Assembly (NCBI GenBank): GCA_026413225.1
Contig: JAPMTP010000089.1
Location: 1-64,000 of the forward strand
Origin: Otis tarda
Taxonomy: Eukaryota > Chordata > Aves > Otidiformes > Otididae
Length of the DNA: 64,000 bases
Direction of reading: 5' to 3'
Shown: one piece after another, positions 1 to 12,500 of the stretch
Position numbering within the stretch: position 1 is the stretch's first letter
Layout of the letters: the number at the start of each line of letters is the position of its first letter
Program-made: the position numbers and the translations under genes
The notes under the pieces: model-generated
What the model saw: only the letters and a program-made list of their open reading frames with translations
What the model was told of the DNA's origin: nothing
The model's database searches: none

Positions 1-3000
1 TCGTCTGACGTTCACGATTTTTCAGGGCTTTTTCGGGGGGCGCCCAGGTGCAGCTGGTGGCAAACGTCGAAGCCCTGCTCCTCAGGGAAAGCCCGGAGCC
101 CCACTGTCTTTGCTGCTGTAGATGAGCTGCCAATGGCCGCTGAGGAGCAGTAAGAGCTTGAGTGGCTGGCAGTTTTGGTGTGGCAGCAATCGTCCGACGT
201 TCGTGATTTTTGGGGGTTTTTCGCGGGGCGCACAGGTGCAGCTGGTGGCAAACGTCGAAGCCCTGCTTCTCATGGAAAGCCCAGAGCCCCAATGTCTGTG
301 GTCCTGTAGATGCGCTCTAAATGGGCGCTCAAGAGCAGCAAGAGCTTGAGTGGCTGGCACTTTTGGTGTGGGAGCAATCGTCCGACGTTCGTGATTTTTC
401 GGGGTTTTTTTTCGGGGGACGCCCAGGTGCAGCTGGTGGCAAATGTCGAAGCCCTGCTCCTCAGGGAAAGCCCGGAGCCCCAATGTCTGTGCTGCTGTAG
501 ATGCGCTGCCAATGGCCGCTGAGGAGCAGCAAGAGCTTGAGTGGCTGGCACTTTTGGTGTGGGAGCAATCGTCCGACGTTCGTGATTTTTCGGGTTTATT
601 TTTCAAGGGGGCGCCCACGTGGAGCTGGTGGCAAACATCGAAGCCCTGCTCCTCAGGAAAATTCTGGAGCCCCAATGTCTCTGCTGCTGTAGATGCGCTA
701 CAGATGGGCGCTGAAGAGCAGCAATAGCTTGAGTCGCTGGCACCTTCGGTGTGGGAGAAATCGTCCGACGTTCGTGATTTTTCCGGTTTTTTTCGAATGG
801 GCGCCCACGTGCAGCTGGTGGCAAACATCGATGCCCTGCTCCTCAGGGAAAGCCCGGAGCCCCAATATCTGTGCTGCTGTAGATGCGCTGCCAATGGCCA
901 CTGAGGAGCAGCATGAGCTTGACTGGCTGGCACTTTTGTGGTGGGAGCAATCGTTCGACTGTCGTGATTTTTCGGGTTTTCTTTTCGGGGGGTGCCCAGG
1001 TGCAGCTGGTGGCAAACGTCAAGCCCTGCTCCTCAGGGAAAGCCCGGAGCCCTAATGTCTGTGCTGCTGTAGATGCGCTGCCAATGGCCGCTGAGGAGCA
1101 GGAAGAGCTTGAGTGGCTGGCACATTTGGGGTGGGAGGAATCGTCCGACGTTCGTGATTTTTCCGGTTTTTTCGGGGGACGCCCAGGTGCAGCTGGTGGC
1201 AAACGTCGAAGCCCTGCTCCTCAGGGAAAGCCCGGAGCCCCAGTGTCTGTGCAGCTGTAGATGCGCTGCCAATGGCCTCTGAGGAGCAGCAAGAGCTTGA
1301 GTGGCTGGCACTTTTGGTGTGGGAGCAATCGTCCGACGTTCGTGATTTTTCGGGGTTTATATTTCAAGGGGGCGCGCACGTGCAGCTGGTGGCAAACGTC
1401 GAAGCCCTGCTCCTCAGGGAAAGCCCGGAGCCCCAATGTCTGTGGTGCTGTAGATGCGCTGCCAATGGCCGCTGAGGAGCAGCATGAGCTTGAGTGGCTG
1501 GCACTTTTGGTGTGGGAGCAATAGTCCGACGTTCGTTATTTTTCTGGGTTTTTTTTCGGGGGGCCCACGTGCAGCTGGTGGCAAACGTCGAAGCCCTGCT
1601 CCTCAGGGAAAGCCCGGACCCCACTGTCTTTGCTGCTGTAGATGCACTACAAATGGGCGCTGAAGAGCAGCAAGAGCTTGAGTGGCTGGCACTTTAGGAG
1701 TGAGTGCAATCGTCCGAAGTTCGTTATTTTTCAGGTTCTTTTTTCGGGGGCGCCCAGGTGCAGCTGGTGGCAAACGTCGAAGCCCTGCTCCTCAGGGAAA
1801 GCCCGGAGCCCCAATATCTGTGCTGCTGTAGATGCGCTGCCAATGGCCTCTGAGGAGCTGCAAGAGCTTGAGTGGCTGGCCCTTTTGGGGTGGAAGCAAT
1901 CGTCCGACGTTCGTGATTTTTCTGGGGTTTTTTTCGGGGTGTCCCAATTGCAGCTGGTGGCAAACGTCGAAGCCCTGCTCCTCAGGGAAAGCCCGGAGCC
2001 CCAGTGTCTGTGCTGCTGTAGATGCGCTGCCAATGGCCGCTGAGGAGCAGCAAGAGCTTGAGTGGCTGGCACTTTTGGTGTGGGAGCAATCGTCCGACCT
2101 TCGTGATTTTTCCGGTTTTTTTTTCAAGGGGGCGCCACGTGCAGCTGGTGGCAAACGTCGAAGCCCTGCTCCTCAGGGAAAGCCCGGAGCCCCAATGTCT
2201 GTGCTGCTGTAGATGCGCTGCCAATGGCCGCTGAGGAGCAGCAAGAGCTTGAGTGGCTGGCACTTTTGGTGTGGGAGCAATCGTCCGACGTTCGTGATTT
2301 TTGGGGGTTTTTTTTCGGGGGCGCCCAGGTGCAGCTGGTGGCAAACGTCGAAGCCCTGCTCCTCAGGGAAAGCCCGGAGCCCCAATGTCTCTAGTGCTGT
2401 AGATGCGCTGCCAATGGCCGCTGAGGAGCAGCAAGTGTTTGAGTGGATGGCACTTTTGGTGTGGAATCAATCGTCCGACGTTCGTGATTTTTCGGGGTTT
2501 TTTTTCGGGGGGGGGCCAAGTGCAGGTGGTGGCAAACATCGAAGCCCTGCTCCTCAGGGAAAGCCCGGAGCCCCAATGTCTGTGCTGCTGTAGATGCGCT
2601 GCCAATGGCCGCTGAGGAGCAGCAAGAGCTTTAGTGGCTGTCACTTTAGTAGTGAGAGCAATTGTCCGACGTTCGCAATTTTTCAGGATTTTTTTTCGGG
2701 GTGTCCCAGGTGCAGCTGGTGGCAAACGTCGAAGCCCTGCTCCTCAGGGAAAGCTCGGAGCCCCAAAGTCTATGCTGCTGTAGATGCGCTGCCAATGGCC
2801 ACTGAGGAGCAGCATGAGCTTGAGTGGCTGGCACTTTTGATGTGGGAGCAATCGTCCGACGTTCGTGATTTTTCGGGGTTATTTTTCGGGGGGCACCCAG
2901 GTGCAGCTGGTGGCAAACGTCGAAGCCCTGCTCCTCAGGGAAAGCCCGGAGCCCCAATATCTGTGCTGCTGTAGATGCGCTGCAAATGACCACTGAGGAG

Positions 3001-5834
3001 CAGCAAGAGCTTGAGTGGCTGGCACTTTTGATGTGGGAGCAATCGTGCGACGTTCGTGATTTTTCTGGGTTTTTTTTCGGGGGGCGCCCAGGTGCAGCTG
3101 GTGGCAAACGTCGAAGCCCTGCTCCTCAGGGAAAGACCAGAGCCCCAATGTCTGTGCTGCTGTAGATGCGCTGCCAATGGCCGCTGAGGAGCAGCAAGAG
3201 CTTGAGTGGCTGGCACTTTTGGTGTGCTAGCAATCGTCCGACGTTCGTTATTTTTCGGGTTTTTTTTTCAGGGGGCGCCCATTTGCAGGTGGTGGCAAAC
3301 GTCGAAGCCCTGCTCCTCAGGGAAAGCCCGGAGCCCCAGTGTCTGTGCTGCTGTAGATGCGCTGCCAATGGCCGCTGAGGAGCAGCAAGAGCTTGAGTGG
3401 CTGGCACTTTTGGGGTGGGAGCAATCGTCCGACTTTCGCGATTTTTCCGGTTTTTTTTTTCGGGGGCGACCACGTGCAGCTGGTGGCAAACGTCGAAGCC
3501 CTGCTCCTCAGGGAAAGCCCGGAGCCCCAATGTCTGTGCTGCTGTAGATGCGCTGCCAATGGCCGCTGAGGAGCAGCAAGAGCTTGAGTGGATGGCACTT
3601 CTGGTGTGGAAGCAATCGTCCGACGTTCGTGATTTTTCGGGGTTTTTTTTCGGGGGGGGGCCAAGTGCAGCTGGTGGCAAACGTCGAAGTCCTGCTCCTC
3701 AGGGAAAGCCCAGAGCCCCACTGTCTCTGCTGCTGTAGATGCGCTACAAATGGCCGCTGAGGAGCAGCAAGAGCTTTAGTTGCTTGCACTTTTGGGGTGG
3801 GAGCAATCGTCCGACATTCGTGATTTGTCGGGGTTTTTTTTCGGGGGGCGCCCACGTGAAGCTGGTGGCAAACGTCGAAGCCCTGCTCCTCAGGGAAAGC
3901 CCGGAGCCCCAATGTCTGTGCTGCTGTAGATGCGCTGCCAATGGCCGCTGAGGAGCAGCAACAGCTTGAGTGCCTGGCACTTTTGGTGTGGGACAGATCG
4001 TCCGACGTTCGCGATTTTTCTGGTTTTATTTTCGGGGTGCCCAGGTGCAGCTGGTGGCAAACGTCGAAGCCCTGCTCCTCAGGGAAAGCCCGGAGCCCCA
4101 ATGTCTGTGCTGTTGTAGATGCGCTGCCAATGGCCGCTGAGGAGCATCAAGAGCTTGAGTGGCTGTCACTTTAGTAGTGAGAGCAATTGTCCGACGTTCG
4201 CAATTTTTCAGGATTTTTTTTCGGAGTGTCCCAGGTGCAGCTGGTGGCAAACGTCGAAGCCCTGCTCCTCAGGGAAAGCCCGGAGGCCCAAAGTCTATGC
4301 TGCTGTAGATGCGCTGCCAATGGCCACTGAGGAGCAGCATGAGCTTGAGTGGCTGGCACTTTTGATGTGGGAGCAATCGTCCGACGTTCGTGATTTTTCG
4401 GGGTTATTTTTCGGGGGGCGCCCAGGTGCAGCTGGTGGGAAACGTCGAAGCCCTGCTCCTCAGGGAAAGCCCGGAGCCCCAGTGTCTCTAGTGCCGTAGA
4501 TGCGGTGGCAATGGCCGCTGAGGAGCAGCAAGAGCTTGAGTGGCTGGCAATTTTGGTGTGGGAGCAATCGTCCGACATTCGTGATTTTTTGGGTTTTATT
4601 TTTGGGGGGCGCCCAGGTGCAGCTGGTGGCAAACGTCGAAGCCCTGCTCCTCAGGGAAAGCCTGGAGACCCAATGTCTGTGGTGCTGTAGAAGCGCTGCC
4701 AATGGCCGCTGAGGAGCACTAAGAGCTTGAGTGGCTGGCACTTTTGGTGTGGGAGCAATCGTCCGACGTTCGTGATTTTTCGGGTTTATTTTTCAAGGGG
4801 GCGCCCACGTGGAGCTGGTGGCAAACATCGAAGCCCTGCTCCTCAGGAAAATTCTGGAGCCCCAATGTCTCTGCTGCTGTAGATGCGCTGCCAAAGGCCA
4901 CTGAGGAGCAGCAAGAGATTTAGTGGCTGGCACTTTGGGGTTGGAGCAATCGTTCCACGTTCGTGATTTTTCCGGTTTTTTTTTCGGGGGGGGCCCACGT
5001 GCAGCTGGTGGCAAACGTCGAAGCCCTGCTCCTCAGGGAAAGCCCGGAGCCCCAATGTCTGTGCTGCTGTAGATGCGCTGCCAGTGGCCGCTGAGGAGCA
5101 GCAAGAGCTTGAGTGGCTGGCACTTTTGGTGTGGGAGCAATCGTCCGACCTTCGTGATTTTTCCGGTTTTTTTTTCGGAGGCGCCCACGTGCAGCTGGTG
5201 GCAAACGTCGAAGCCCTGCTCCTCAGGGAAAGCCCGGAGCCCCAGTGTCTTTGCTGCTGTAGATGCGCTGCCAATGGCCACTGAGGAGCAGCAAGAGCTG
5301 GAGTGGCTGGCACTTTTGGTGTGGGAGCAATCGTCTGACGTTCACGATTTTTCAGGTTTTTTTTTCGGGGGGCGCCCAGGTGCAGCTGGTGGGAAACGTC
5401 GAAGCCCTGCTCCTCAGGGAAAGCCCGGAGCCCCAATGTCTCTGCTGCTGTAGATGCGCTACAGATGGGCGCTGAAGAGCAGCAATAGCTTGAGTGGCTG
5501 GCACCTTCGGTGTGGGAGCAATCGTCCGACGTTCGTGATTTTTCCGGTTTTTTTTTCGAATGGCGCCCACGTGCAGCTGGTGGCAAACATCGATGCCCTG
5601 CTCCTCAGGGAAAGCCCGGAGCCCCAATATCTGTGCTGTTGTAGATGCGCTGCCAATGGCCGCTGAGGAGCAGCAAGAGCTTGAGTGGCTGGCACTTTTG
5701 GTGTGGGAGCAATCGTCCGACGTTCGTGATTTTTGGGGGTTTTTTTTCGGGGTGTCCCAGGTGCAGCTGGTGGCAAACGTCGAAGCCCTGCTCCTCAGGG
5801 AAAGCCCGGAGCCCCAATGTCTGTGCTGCTGTAG
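1..5834 (+). repeat. Array segment, mixed monomer variants with short spacing
   Basis: The window opens inside a monomer. About 30 units follow with several variant types intermixed. A marker monomer with CACTTTAGTAGTGAGAGCAA and CGCAATTTTTCAGG starts at 2594 and 4119, and again at 5835, so the spacing is 8 and then 9 monomers. Three monomers from 4119 to about 4712 closely match those at 5835-6427 and 9264-9856. Nothing other than satellite is seen. Confidence 0.9.
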
Positions 5835-8800
5835 ATGCGCTGCCAATGGCCGCTGAGGAGCATCAAGAGCTTGAGTGGCTGTCACTTTAGTAGTGAGAGC
5901 AATTGTCCGACGTTCGCAATTTTTCAGGATTTTTTTTCGGGGTGTCCCAGGTGCAGCTGCTGGCAAACGTCGAAGCCCTGCTCCTCAGGGAAAGCCCGGA
6001 GCCCCAAAGTCTATGCTGCTGTAGATGCGCTGCCAATGGCCACTGAGGAGCAGCATGAGCTTGAGTGGCTGGCACTTTTGATGTGGGAGCAATCGTCCGA
6101 CGTTCGTGATTTTTCGGGGTTATTTTTCGGGGGCGCCCAGGTGCAGCTGGTGGGAAACGTCGAAGCCCTGCTCCTCAGGGAAAGCCCGGAGCCCCAGTGT
6201 CTCTAGTGCCGTAGATGCGGTGGCAATGGCCGCTGAGGAGCAGCAAGAGCTTGAGTGGCTGGCAATTTTGGTGTGGGAGCAATCGTCCGACATTCGTGAT
6301 TTTTTGGGTTTTATTTTTGGGGGGCGCCCAGGTGCAGCTGGTGGCAAACGTCGAAGCCCTGCTCCTCAGGGAAAGCCTGGAGACCCAATGTCTGTGGTGC
6401 TGTAGAAGCGCTGCCAATGGCCCCTGAGGAGCAGCAAGAGCTTGAGTGGCTGACACTTTTGGTGTGGGAGCAATCTTCCGACGTTCGTGATTTTTCTGCG
6501 TTTTTTTTCGGGGGGCGCCCAGGTGCAGCTGGTGGTAAACGTCGAAGCCCTGCTCCTCAGGGAAAGCCCGGAGCCCCAATGTCTGTGGTGCTGTAGATGC
6601 GCTGCCAATGGCCGCTGAGGAGCAGCAAGAGCTTGAGTGGCTGGCACTTTTGGGGTGGGAGCAACAGTCCGACGTTCGTTATTTTTCGGGTTTTTTTTTC
6701 GGGGGCGCCCACGTGCAGCTGGTGGCAAACGTCGAAGCCCTGCTCCTCAGGGAAAGCCCGGTGCCCCAATGTCTGTGCTGCTGTAGATGCGCTGCCAATG
6801 GCCGCTGAGGAGCAGCAAGAGCTTGAGTAGCTGGCACTTTTGGGGTGGGAGCAATCGTCCGACGTTCGTGATTTTTCTGGGGTTTTTTTCGGGGGGCGCC
6901 CAGGTGCAGCTGGTGGCAAACGTCGAAGCCCTGCTCCTCAGGGAAAGCCCGGAGCCCCAATGTCTGTGCTGCTGTAGATGCGCTGCCAATGGCCGCTGAG
7001 GAGCAGCAAGAGCTTGAGTGGCTGGCACTTTTGGTGTGGAAGCAATCGTCCGACGTTCGTGATTTTTTGGGGTTTTTATTCGGGGGGGGGGGGCAAGTGC
7101 AGGTGGTGGCAAACGTCGAAGCCCTGCTCCTCAGGGAAAGCCCGGAGCCCCAGTGTCTGTGCTGCTGTAGATGCGCTGCCAATGGCCGCTGAGGAGCAGC
7201 AAGAGTTTGAGTGGCTGGCACTTTTGGTGTGGAAGCAATCGTCCGACGTTCGTGATTTTTCGGGGTTTTTTTTTCGGGGGGGCCAAGTGCAGGTGGTGGC
7301 AACGTCGAAGCCCTGCTCCTCAGGGAAAGCCCGGAGCCCCACTGTCTCTGCTGCTGTAGATGCGCTACAAATGGCCGCTGAGGAGCAGCAAGAGCTTGAG
7401 TGGCTGGCACTTTTGGTGTGGGAGCATTCGTCCGACGTTCGTTATTTTTCGGGGTGTTTTTTTGGGCGGCGCCCACGTGCAGCTGGTGGCAAACGTCGAA
7501 GCCCTGCTCCTCAGGGAAAGCCCGGAGACCCAATGTCTGTGCTGCTGTAGATGCGCTGCAAAGGACCGTTGAGAAGCAGCAAGAGCTTGAGTGGCTGGCA
7601 CTTTTGGTGTGGGAGCAATCGTCCGACATTCGTGATTTTTTCGATTTTATTTTTTGGAGGGCGCCCAGGTGCAGCTGGTGGCAAACGTCGAAGCCCTGCT
7701 CCTCAGGGAAAGCCCGGAGACCCAATGTCTGTGCTGCTGTAGATGCGCTGCAAATGACCATTGAGAAGCAGCAAGAGCTTGAGTGGCTGGCACTTTTGGT
7801 GTGGGAGCATTCATCCGATTTTCGCGATTTTTCGGGTTTTTTTTCGGGGGCGCCCAGGTGCAGCTGGTGGCAAACGTCGAAGTCCTGCTCCTCAGGGAAA
7901 GCCCGGAGCCCAAATGTCTCTAGTGCTGTAGATGCGCTGCCAATGGCCGCTGAGGAGCAGAAAGAGTTTGAGTGGCTGGCACTTTTGGGGTGGGAGCAAT
8001 CGTCCGATGTTCGTTATATTTCGGGGTTTTTTTTCGGTCGGCGCCCCGGTGCAGCTTGTGGCAAACGTCGAAGCCCTGCTCCTCAGGGAAAGCCCGGAGC
8101 CCCAATGTCTGTGCTGCTGTAGATGCGCTGCCAATGGCCGCTGAGGAGCAACATGATCTTGAATTGCTGGCACTTTTGGTATGGAAGCAATCGTCCGACG
8201 TTCGTGGTTTTTCGGGTTTATTTTTCGGGGGCGCCCAGGTGCATCTGGTGGCAAACGTCGAAGCCCTGCTCCTCAGGGAAAGCCCGGAGCCCCAATGTCT
8301 GTGCTGCTGTAGATGCGCTGCCAATGGCCGCTGAGGAGCAGCAAGAGCTTGAGTTGCTGGCACTTTAGGTGTGAGAGCAAACGTCCGACGTCCGCGATTT
8401 TTCAGGATTTTTTTTCGGGTGTCCCGGGTGCAGCAGTAGGCAAACGACGAAGCCCTGCTCCTCAGGGAAAGCCCGGAGCCCCAGTGTCTGTGCTGCTGTA
8501 GATGCGCTGCCAATGGCCGCTGAGGAGCAGCAAGAGCTTGAGTGGCTGGCATTTTTGGTGTGGGAGCAATCGTCCGATGTTCGTGATTTTTGAGGGTTTT
8601 TTTTCGGGGGGCGCCCAGGTGCAGCTGGTGGAAACGTCGAAGCCCTGCTCCTCAGGGAAAGCCCGGAGCCCTAATGTCTCTAGTGCTGTAGATGCGCTGC
8701 CAATGGCCGCTGAGGAGCAGAAAGAGTTTGAGTGGCTGACCCTTTTGGGGTGGAAGCAATCTTCCGACGTTCGTGATTTTTCGGGCTATTTTTTCGGGGG

Positions 8801-9072
8801 GGGGCCCACGTGCAGGTGGTGGCAAACGTCGAAGCCCTGCTCCTCAGGGAAAGCCCGGAGACCCAATGTCTGTGGTGCTGTAGATGCGCTGCCAATGGCC
8901 ACTGAGGAGCAGCAAGAGCTTGAGTTGCTGGCACTTTTGGTATGGAAGCAATCGTCCGATGTTCGTGATTTTTCGGGTTTTTTTTCGGGGGCGCCCAGGT
9001 GCAGCTGGTGGCAAACGTCGAAGCCCTGCTCCTCAGGGAAAGCCCGGAGCCCCAGTGTCTGTGCTGCTGTAG
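5835..9072 (+). repeat. Higher-order repeat A, copy 1 (18-mer period, 3.43 kb)
   Basis: Monomers from 5835 to 9072 recur in the same order and with the same private variants at an offset of 3427-3431 bp. Paired unit starts include 6597/10026, 6787/10217, 6978/10408, 7360/10788, 7932/11360, 8502/11933 and 8884/12311. Shared variants include the TTTTTTTGGGCGGCGCCCAC type, the GCTGCAAAGGACCGTTGAGA type and the CGGGTGCAGCAGTAGGCAAA type. One unmatched monomer (9073-9263) separates the copies. This is best explained by one unequal exchange of an 18-monomer block. Confidence 0.88.
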
Positions 9073-9263
9073 ATGCGCTGCCAATGGCCGCTGAGGAGCA
9101 GCAAGTGTTTGAGTGGATGGCACTTTTGGTGTGGAATCAATCGTCCGACGTTCGTGATTTTTCGGGGTTTTTTTTCGGGGGGGGGCCAAGTGCAGCTGGT
9201 GGCAAACGTCGAAGCCCTGCTCCTCAGGGAAAGCCCGGAGCCCCAATGTCTGTGCTGCTGTAG

Positions 9264-12200
9264 ATGCGCTGCCAATGGCCGCTGAGGAGCAGCAAGAGCT
9301 TGAGTGGCTGTCACTTTAGTAGTGAGAGCAATTGTCCGACGTTCGCAATTTTTCAGGATTTTTTTTCGGGGTGTCCCAGGTGCAGCTGGTGGCAAACGTC
9401 GAAGCCCTGCTCCTCAGGGAAAGCCCGGAGCCCCAAAGTCTATGCTGCTGTAGATGCGCTGCCAATGGCCACTGAGGAGCAGCATGAGCTTGAGTGGCTG
9501 GCACTTTTGATGTGGGAGCAATCGTCCGACGTTCGTGATTTTTCGGGGTTATTTTTCGGGGGGCGCCCAGGTGCAGCTGGTGGGAAACGTCGAAGCCCTG
9601 CTCCTCAGGAAAGCCCGGAGCCCCAGTGTCTCTAGTGCCGTAGATGCGGTGGCAATGGCCGCTGAGGAGCAGCAAGAGCTTGAGTGGCTGGCAATTTTGG
9701 TGTGGGAGCAATCGTCCGACATTCGTGATTTTTTGGGTTTTATTTTTGGGGGGCGCCCAGGTGCAGCTGGTGGCAAACGTCGAAGCCCTGCTCCTCAGGG
9801 AAAGCCTGGAGACCCAATGTCTGTGGTGCTGTAGAAGCGCTGCCAATGGCCCCTGAGGAGCAGCAAGAGCTTGAGTGGCTGACACTTTTGGTGTGGGAGC
9901 AATCTTCCGACGTTCGTGATTTTTCTGCGTTTTTTTTAGGGGGGCGCCCAGGTGCAGCTGGTGGTAAACGTCGAAGCCCTGCTCCTCAGGGAAAGCCCGG
10001 AGCCCCAATGTCTGTGGTGCTGTAGATGCGCTGCCAATGGCCGCTGAGGAGCAGCAAGAGCTTGAGTGGCTGGCACTTTTGGGGTGGGAGCAACAGTCCG
10101 ACGTTCGTTATTTTTCGGGTTTTTTTTTCGGGGGGCGCCCACGTGCAGCTGGTGGCAAACGTCGAAGCCCTGCTCCTCAGGGAAAGCCCGGTGCCCCAAT
10201 GTCTGTGCTGCTGTAGATGCGCTGCCAATGGCCGCTGAGGAGCAGCAAGAGCTTGAGTAGCTGGCACTTTTGGGGTGGGAGCAATCGTCCGACGTTCGTG
10301 ATTTTTCTGGGGTTTTTTTCGGGGGGCGCCCAGGTGCAGCTGGTGGCAAACGTCGAAGCCCTGCTCCTCAGGGAAAGCCCGGAGCCCCAATGTCTGTGCT
10401 GCTGTAGATGCGCTGCCAATGGCCGCTGAGGAGCAGCAAGAGCTTGAGTGGCTGGCACTTTTGGTGTGGAAGCAATCGTCCGACGTTCGTGATTTTTTGG
10501 GGTTTTTATTCGGGGGGGGGGCAAGTGCAGGTGGTGGCAAACGTCGAAGCCCTGCTCCTCAGGGAAAGCCCGGAGCCCCAATGTCTGTGGTGCTGTAGAT
10601 GCGCTGCCAATGGCCGCTGAGGAGCAGCAAGAGTTTGAGTGGCTGGCACTTTTGGTGTGGAAGCAATCGTCCGACGTTCGTGATTTTTCGGGGTTTTTTC
10701 GGGGGGGGGCCAAGTGCAGGTGGTGGCAAACGTCGAAGCCCTGCTCCTCAGGGAAAGCCCAGAGCCCCACTGTCTCTGCTGCTGTAGATGCGCTACAAAT
10801 GGCCGCTGAGGAGCAGCAAGAGCTTGAGTGGCTGGCACTTTTGGTGTGGGAGCAATCGTCCGACGTTCGTTATTTTTCGGGGTGTTTTTTTGGGCGGCGC
10901 CCACGTGCAGCTGGTGGCAAACGTCGAAGCCCTGCTCCTCAGGGAAAGCCCGGAGACCCAATGTCTGTGCTGCTGTAGATGCGCTGCAAAGGACCGTTGA
11001 GAAGCAGCAAGAGCTTGAGTGGCTGGCACTTTTGGTGTGGGAGCAATCGTCCGACATTCGTGATTTTTTCGATTTTATTTTTGGAGGGCGCCCAGGTGCC
11101 GCTGGTGGCAAACGTCGAAGCCCTGCTCCTCAGGGAAAGCCCGGAGACCCAATGTCTGTGCTGCTGTAGATGCGCTGCAAATGACCATTGAGAAGCAGCA
11201 AGAGCTTGAGTGGCTGGCACTTTTGGTGTGGGAGCATTCATCCGATTTTCGCGATTTTTCGGGTTTTTTTTCGGGGGGCGCCCAGGTGCAGCTGGTGGCA
11301 AACGTCGAAGTCCTGCTCCTCAGGGAAAGCCCGGAGCCCAAATGTCTCTAGTGCTGTAGATGCGCTGCCAATGGCCGCTGAGGAGCAGAAAGAGTTTGAG
11401 TGGCTGGCACTTTTGGGGTGGGAGCAATCGTCCGATGTTCGTTATATTTCGGGGTTTTTTTTCGGTCGGCGCCCCGGTGCAGCTTGTGGCAAACGTCGAA
11501 GCCCTGCTCCTCAGGGAAAGCCCGGAGCCCCAATGTCTGTGCTGCTGTAGATGCGCTGCCAATGGCCGCTGAGGAGCAGCATGATCTTGAATTGCTGGCA
11601 CTTTTGGTATGGAAGCAATCGTCCGACGTTCGTGGTTTTTCGGGTTTATTTTTCGGGGTGTCCCAGGTGCATCTGGTGGCAAACGTCGAAGCCCTGCTCC
11701 TCAGGGAAAGCCCGGATCCCCAATGTCTGTGCTGCTGTAGATGCGCTGCCAATGGCCGCTGAGGAGCAGCAAGAGCTTGAGTTGCTGGCACTTTAGGTGT
11801 GAGAGCAAACGTCCGACGTCCGGCGATTTTTCAGGATTTTTTTTTCGGGGTGTCCCGGGTGCAGCAGTAGGCAAACGACGAAGCCCTGCTCCTCAGGGAA
11901 AGCCCGGAGCCCCAGTGTCTGTGCTGCTGTAGATGCGCTGCCAATGGCCGCTGAGGAGCAGCAAGAGCTTGAGTGGCTGGCATTTTTGGTGTGGGAGCAA
12001 TCGTCCGATGTTCGTGATTTTTGAGGGTTTTTTTTCGGGGGCGCCCAGGTGCAGCTGGTGGAAACGTCGAAGCCCTGCTCCTCAGGGAAAGCCCGGAGCC
12101 CTAATGTCTCTAGTGCTGTAGATGCGCTGCCAATGGCCGCTGAGGAGCAGAAAGAGTTTGAGTGGCTGACCCTTTTGGGGTGGAAGCAATCTTCCGACGT

Positions 12201-12500
12201 TCGTGATTTTTCGGGCTATTTTTTCGGGGGCGCCCACGTGCAGGTGGTGGCAACGTCGAAGCCCTGCTCCTCAGGGAAAGCCCGGAGACCCAATGTCTGT
12301 GGTGCTGTAGATGCGCTGCCAATGGCCACTGAGGAGCAGCAAGAGCTTGAGTTGCTGGCACTTTTGGTATGGAAGCAATCGTCCGATGTTCGTGATTTTT
12401 CGGGTTTTTTTTTCGGGGGCGCCCAGGTGCAGCTGGTGGCAAACGTCGAAGCCCTGCTCCTCAGGGAAAGCCCGGAGCCCCAGTGTCTGTGCTGCTGTAG
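9264..12500 (+). repeat. Higher-order repeat A, copy 2
   Basis: Second copy of the 18-mer-period block, 17 matched monomers. It differs from copy 1 by scattered substitutions and by T or G run lengths. Part of it is copied again to the right: units at 10979, 11360, 11551, 11741 and 11933 pair with 15931, 16313, 16504, 16694 and 16884, an offset of about 4.95 kb (26 monomers). Confidence 0.87.

Noticed and set aside
6679..7761. A 360-codon open frame on the minus strand, and dozens of others of 60-374 codons in 1-58,000
   Set aside because: They follow the monomer in all frames and both strands and break wherever run lengths change. A 191-bp unit shifts frame each time. Nothing resembles a protein family.
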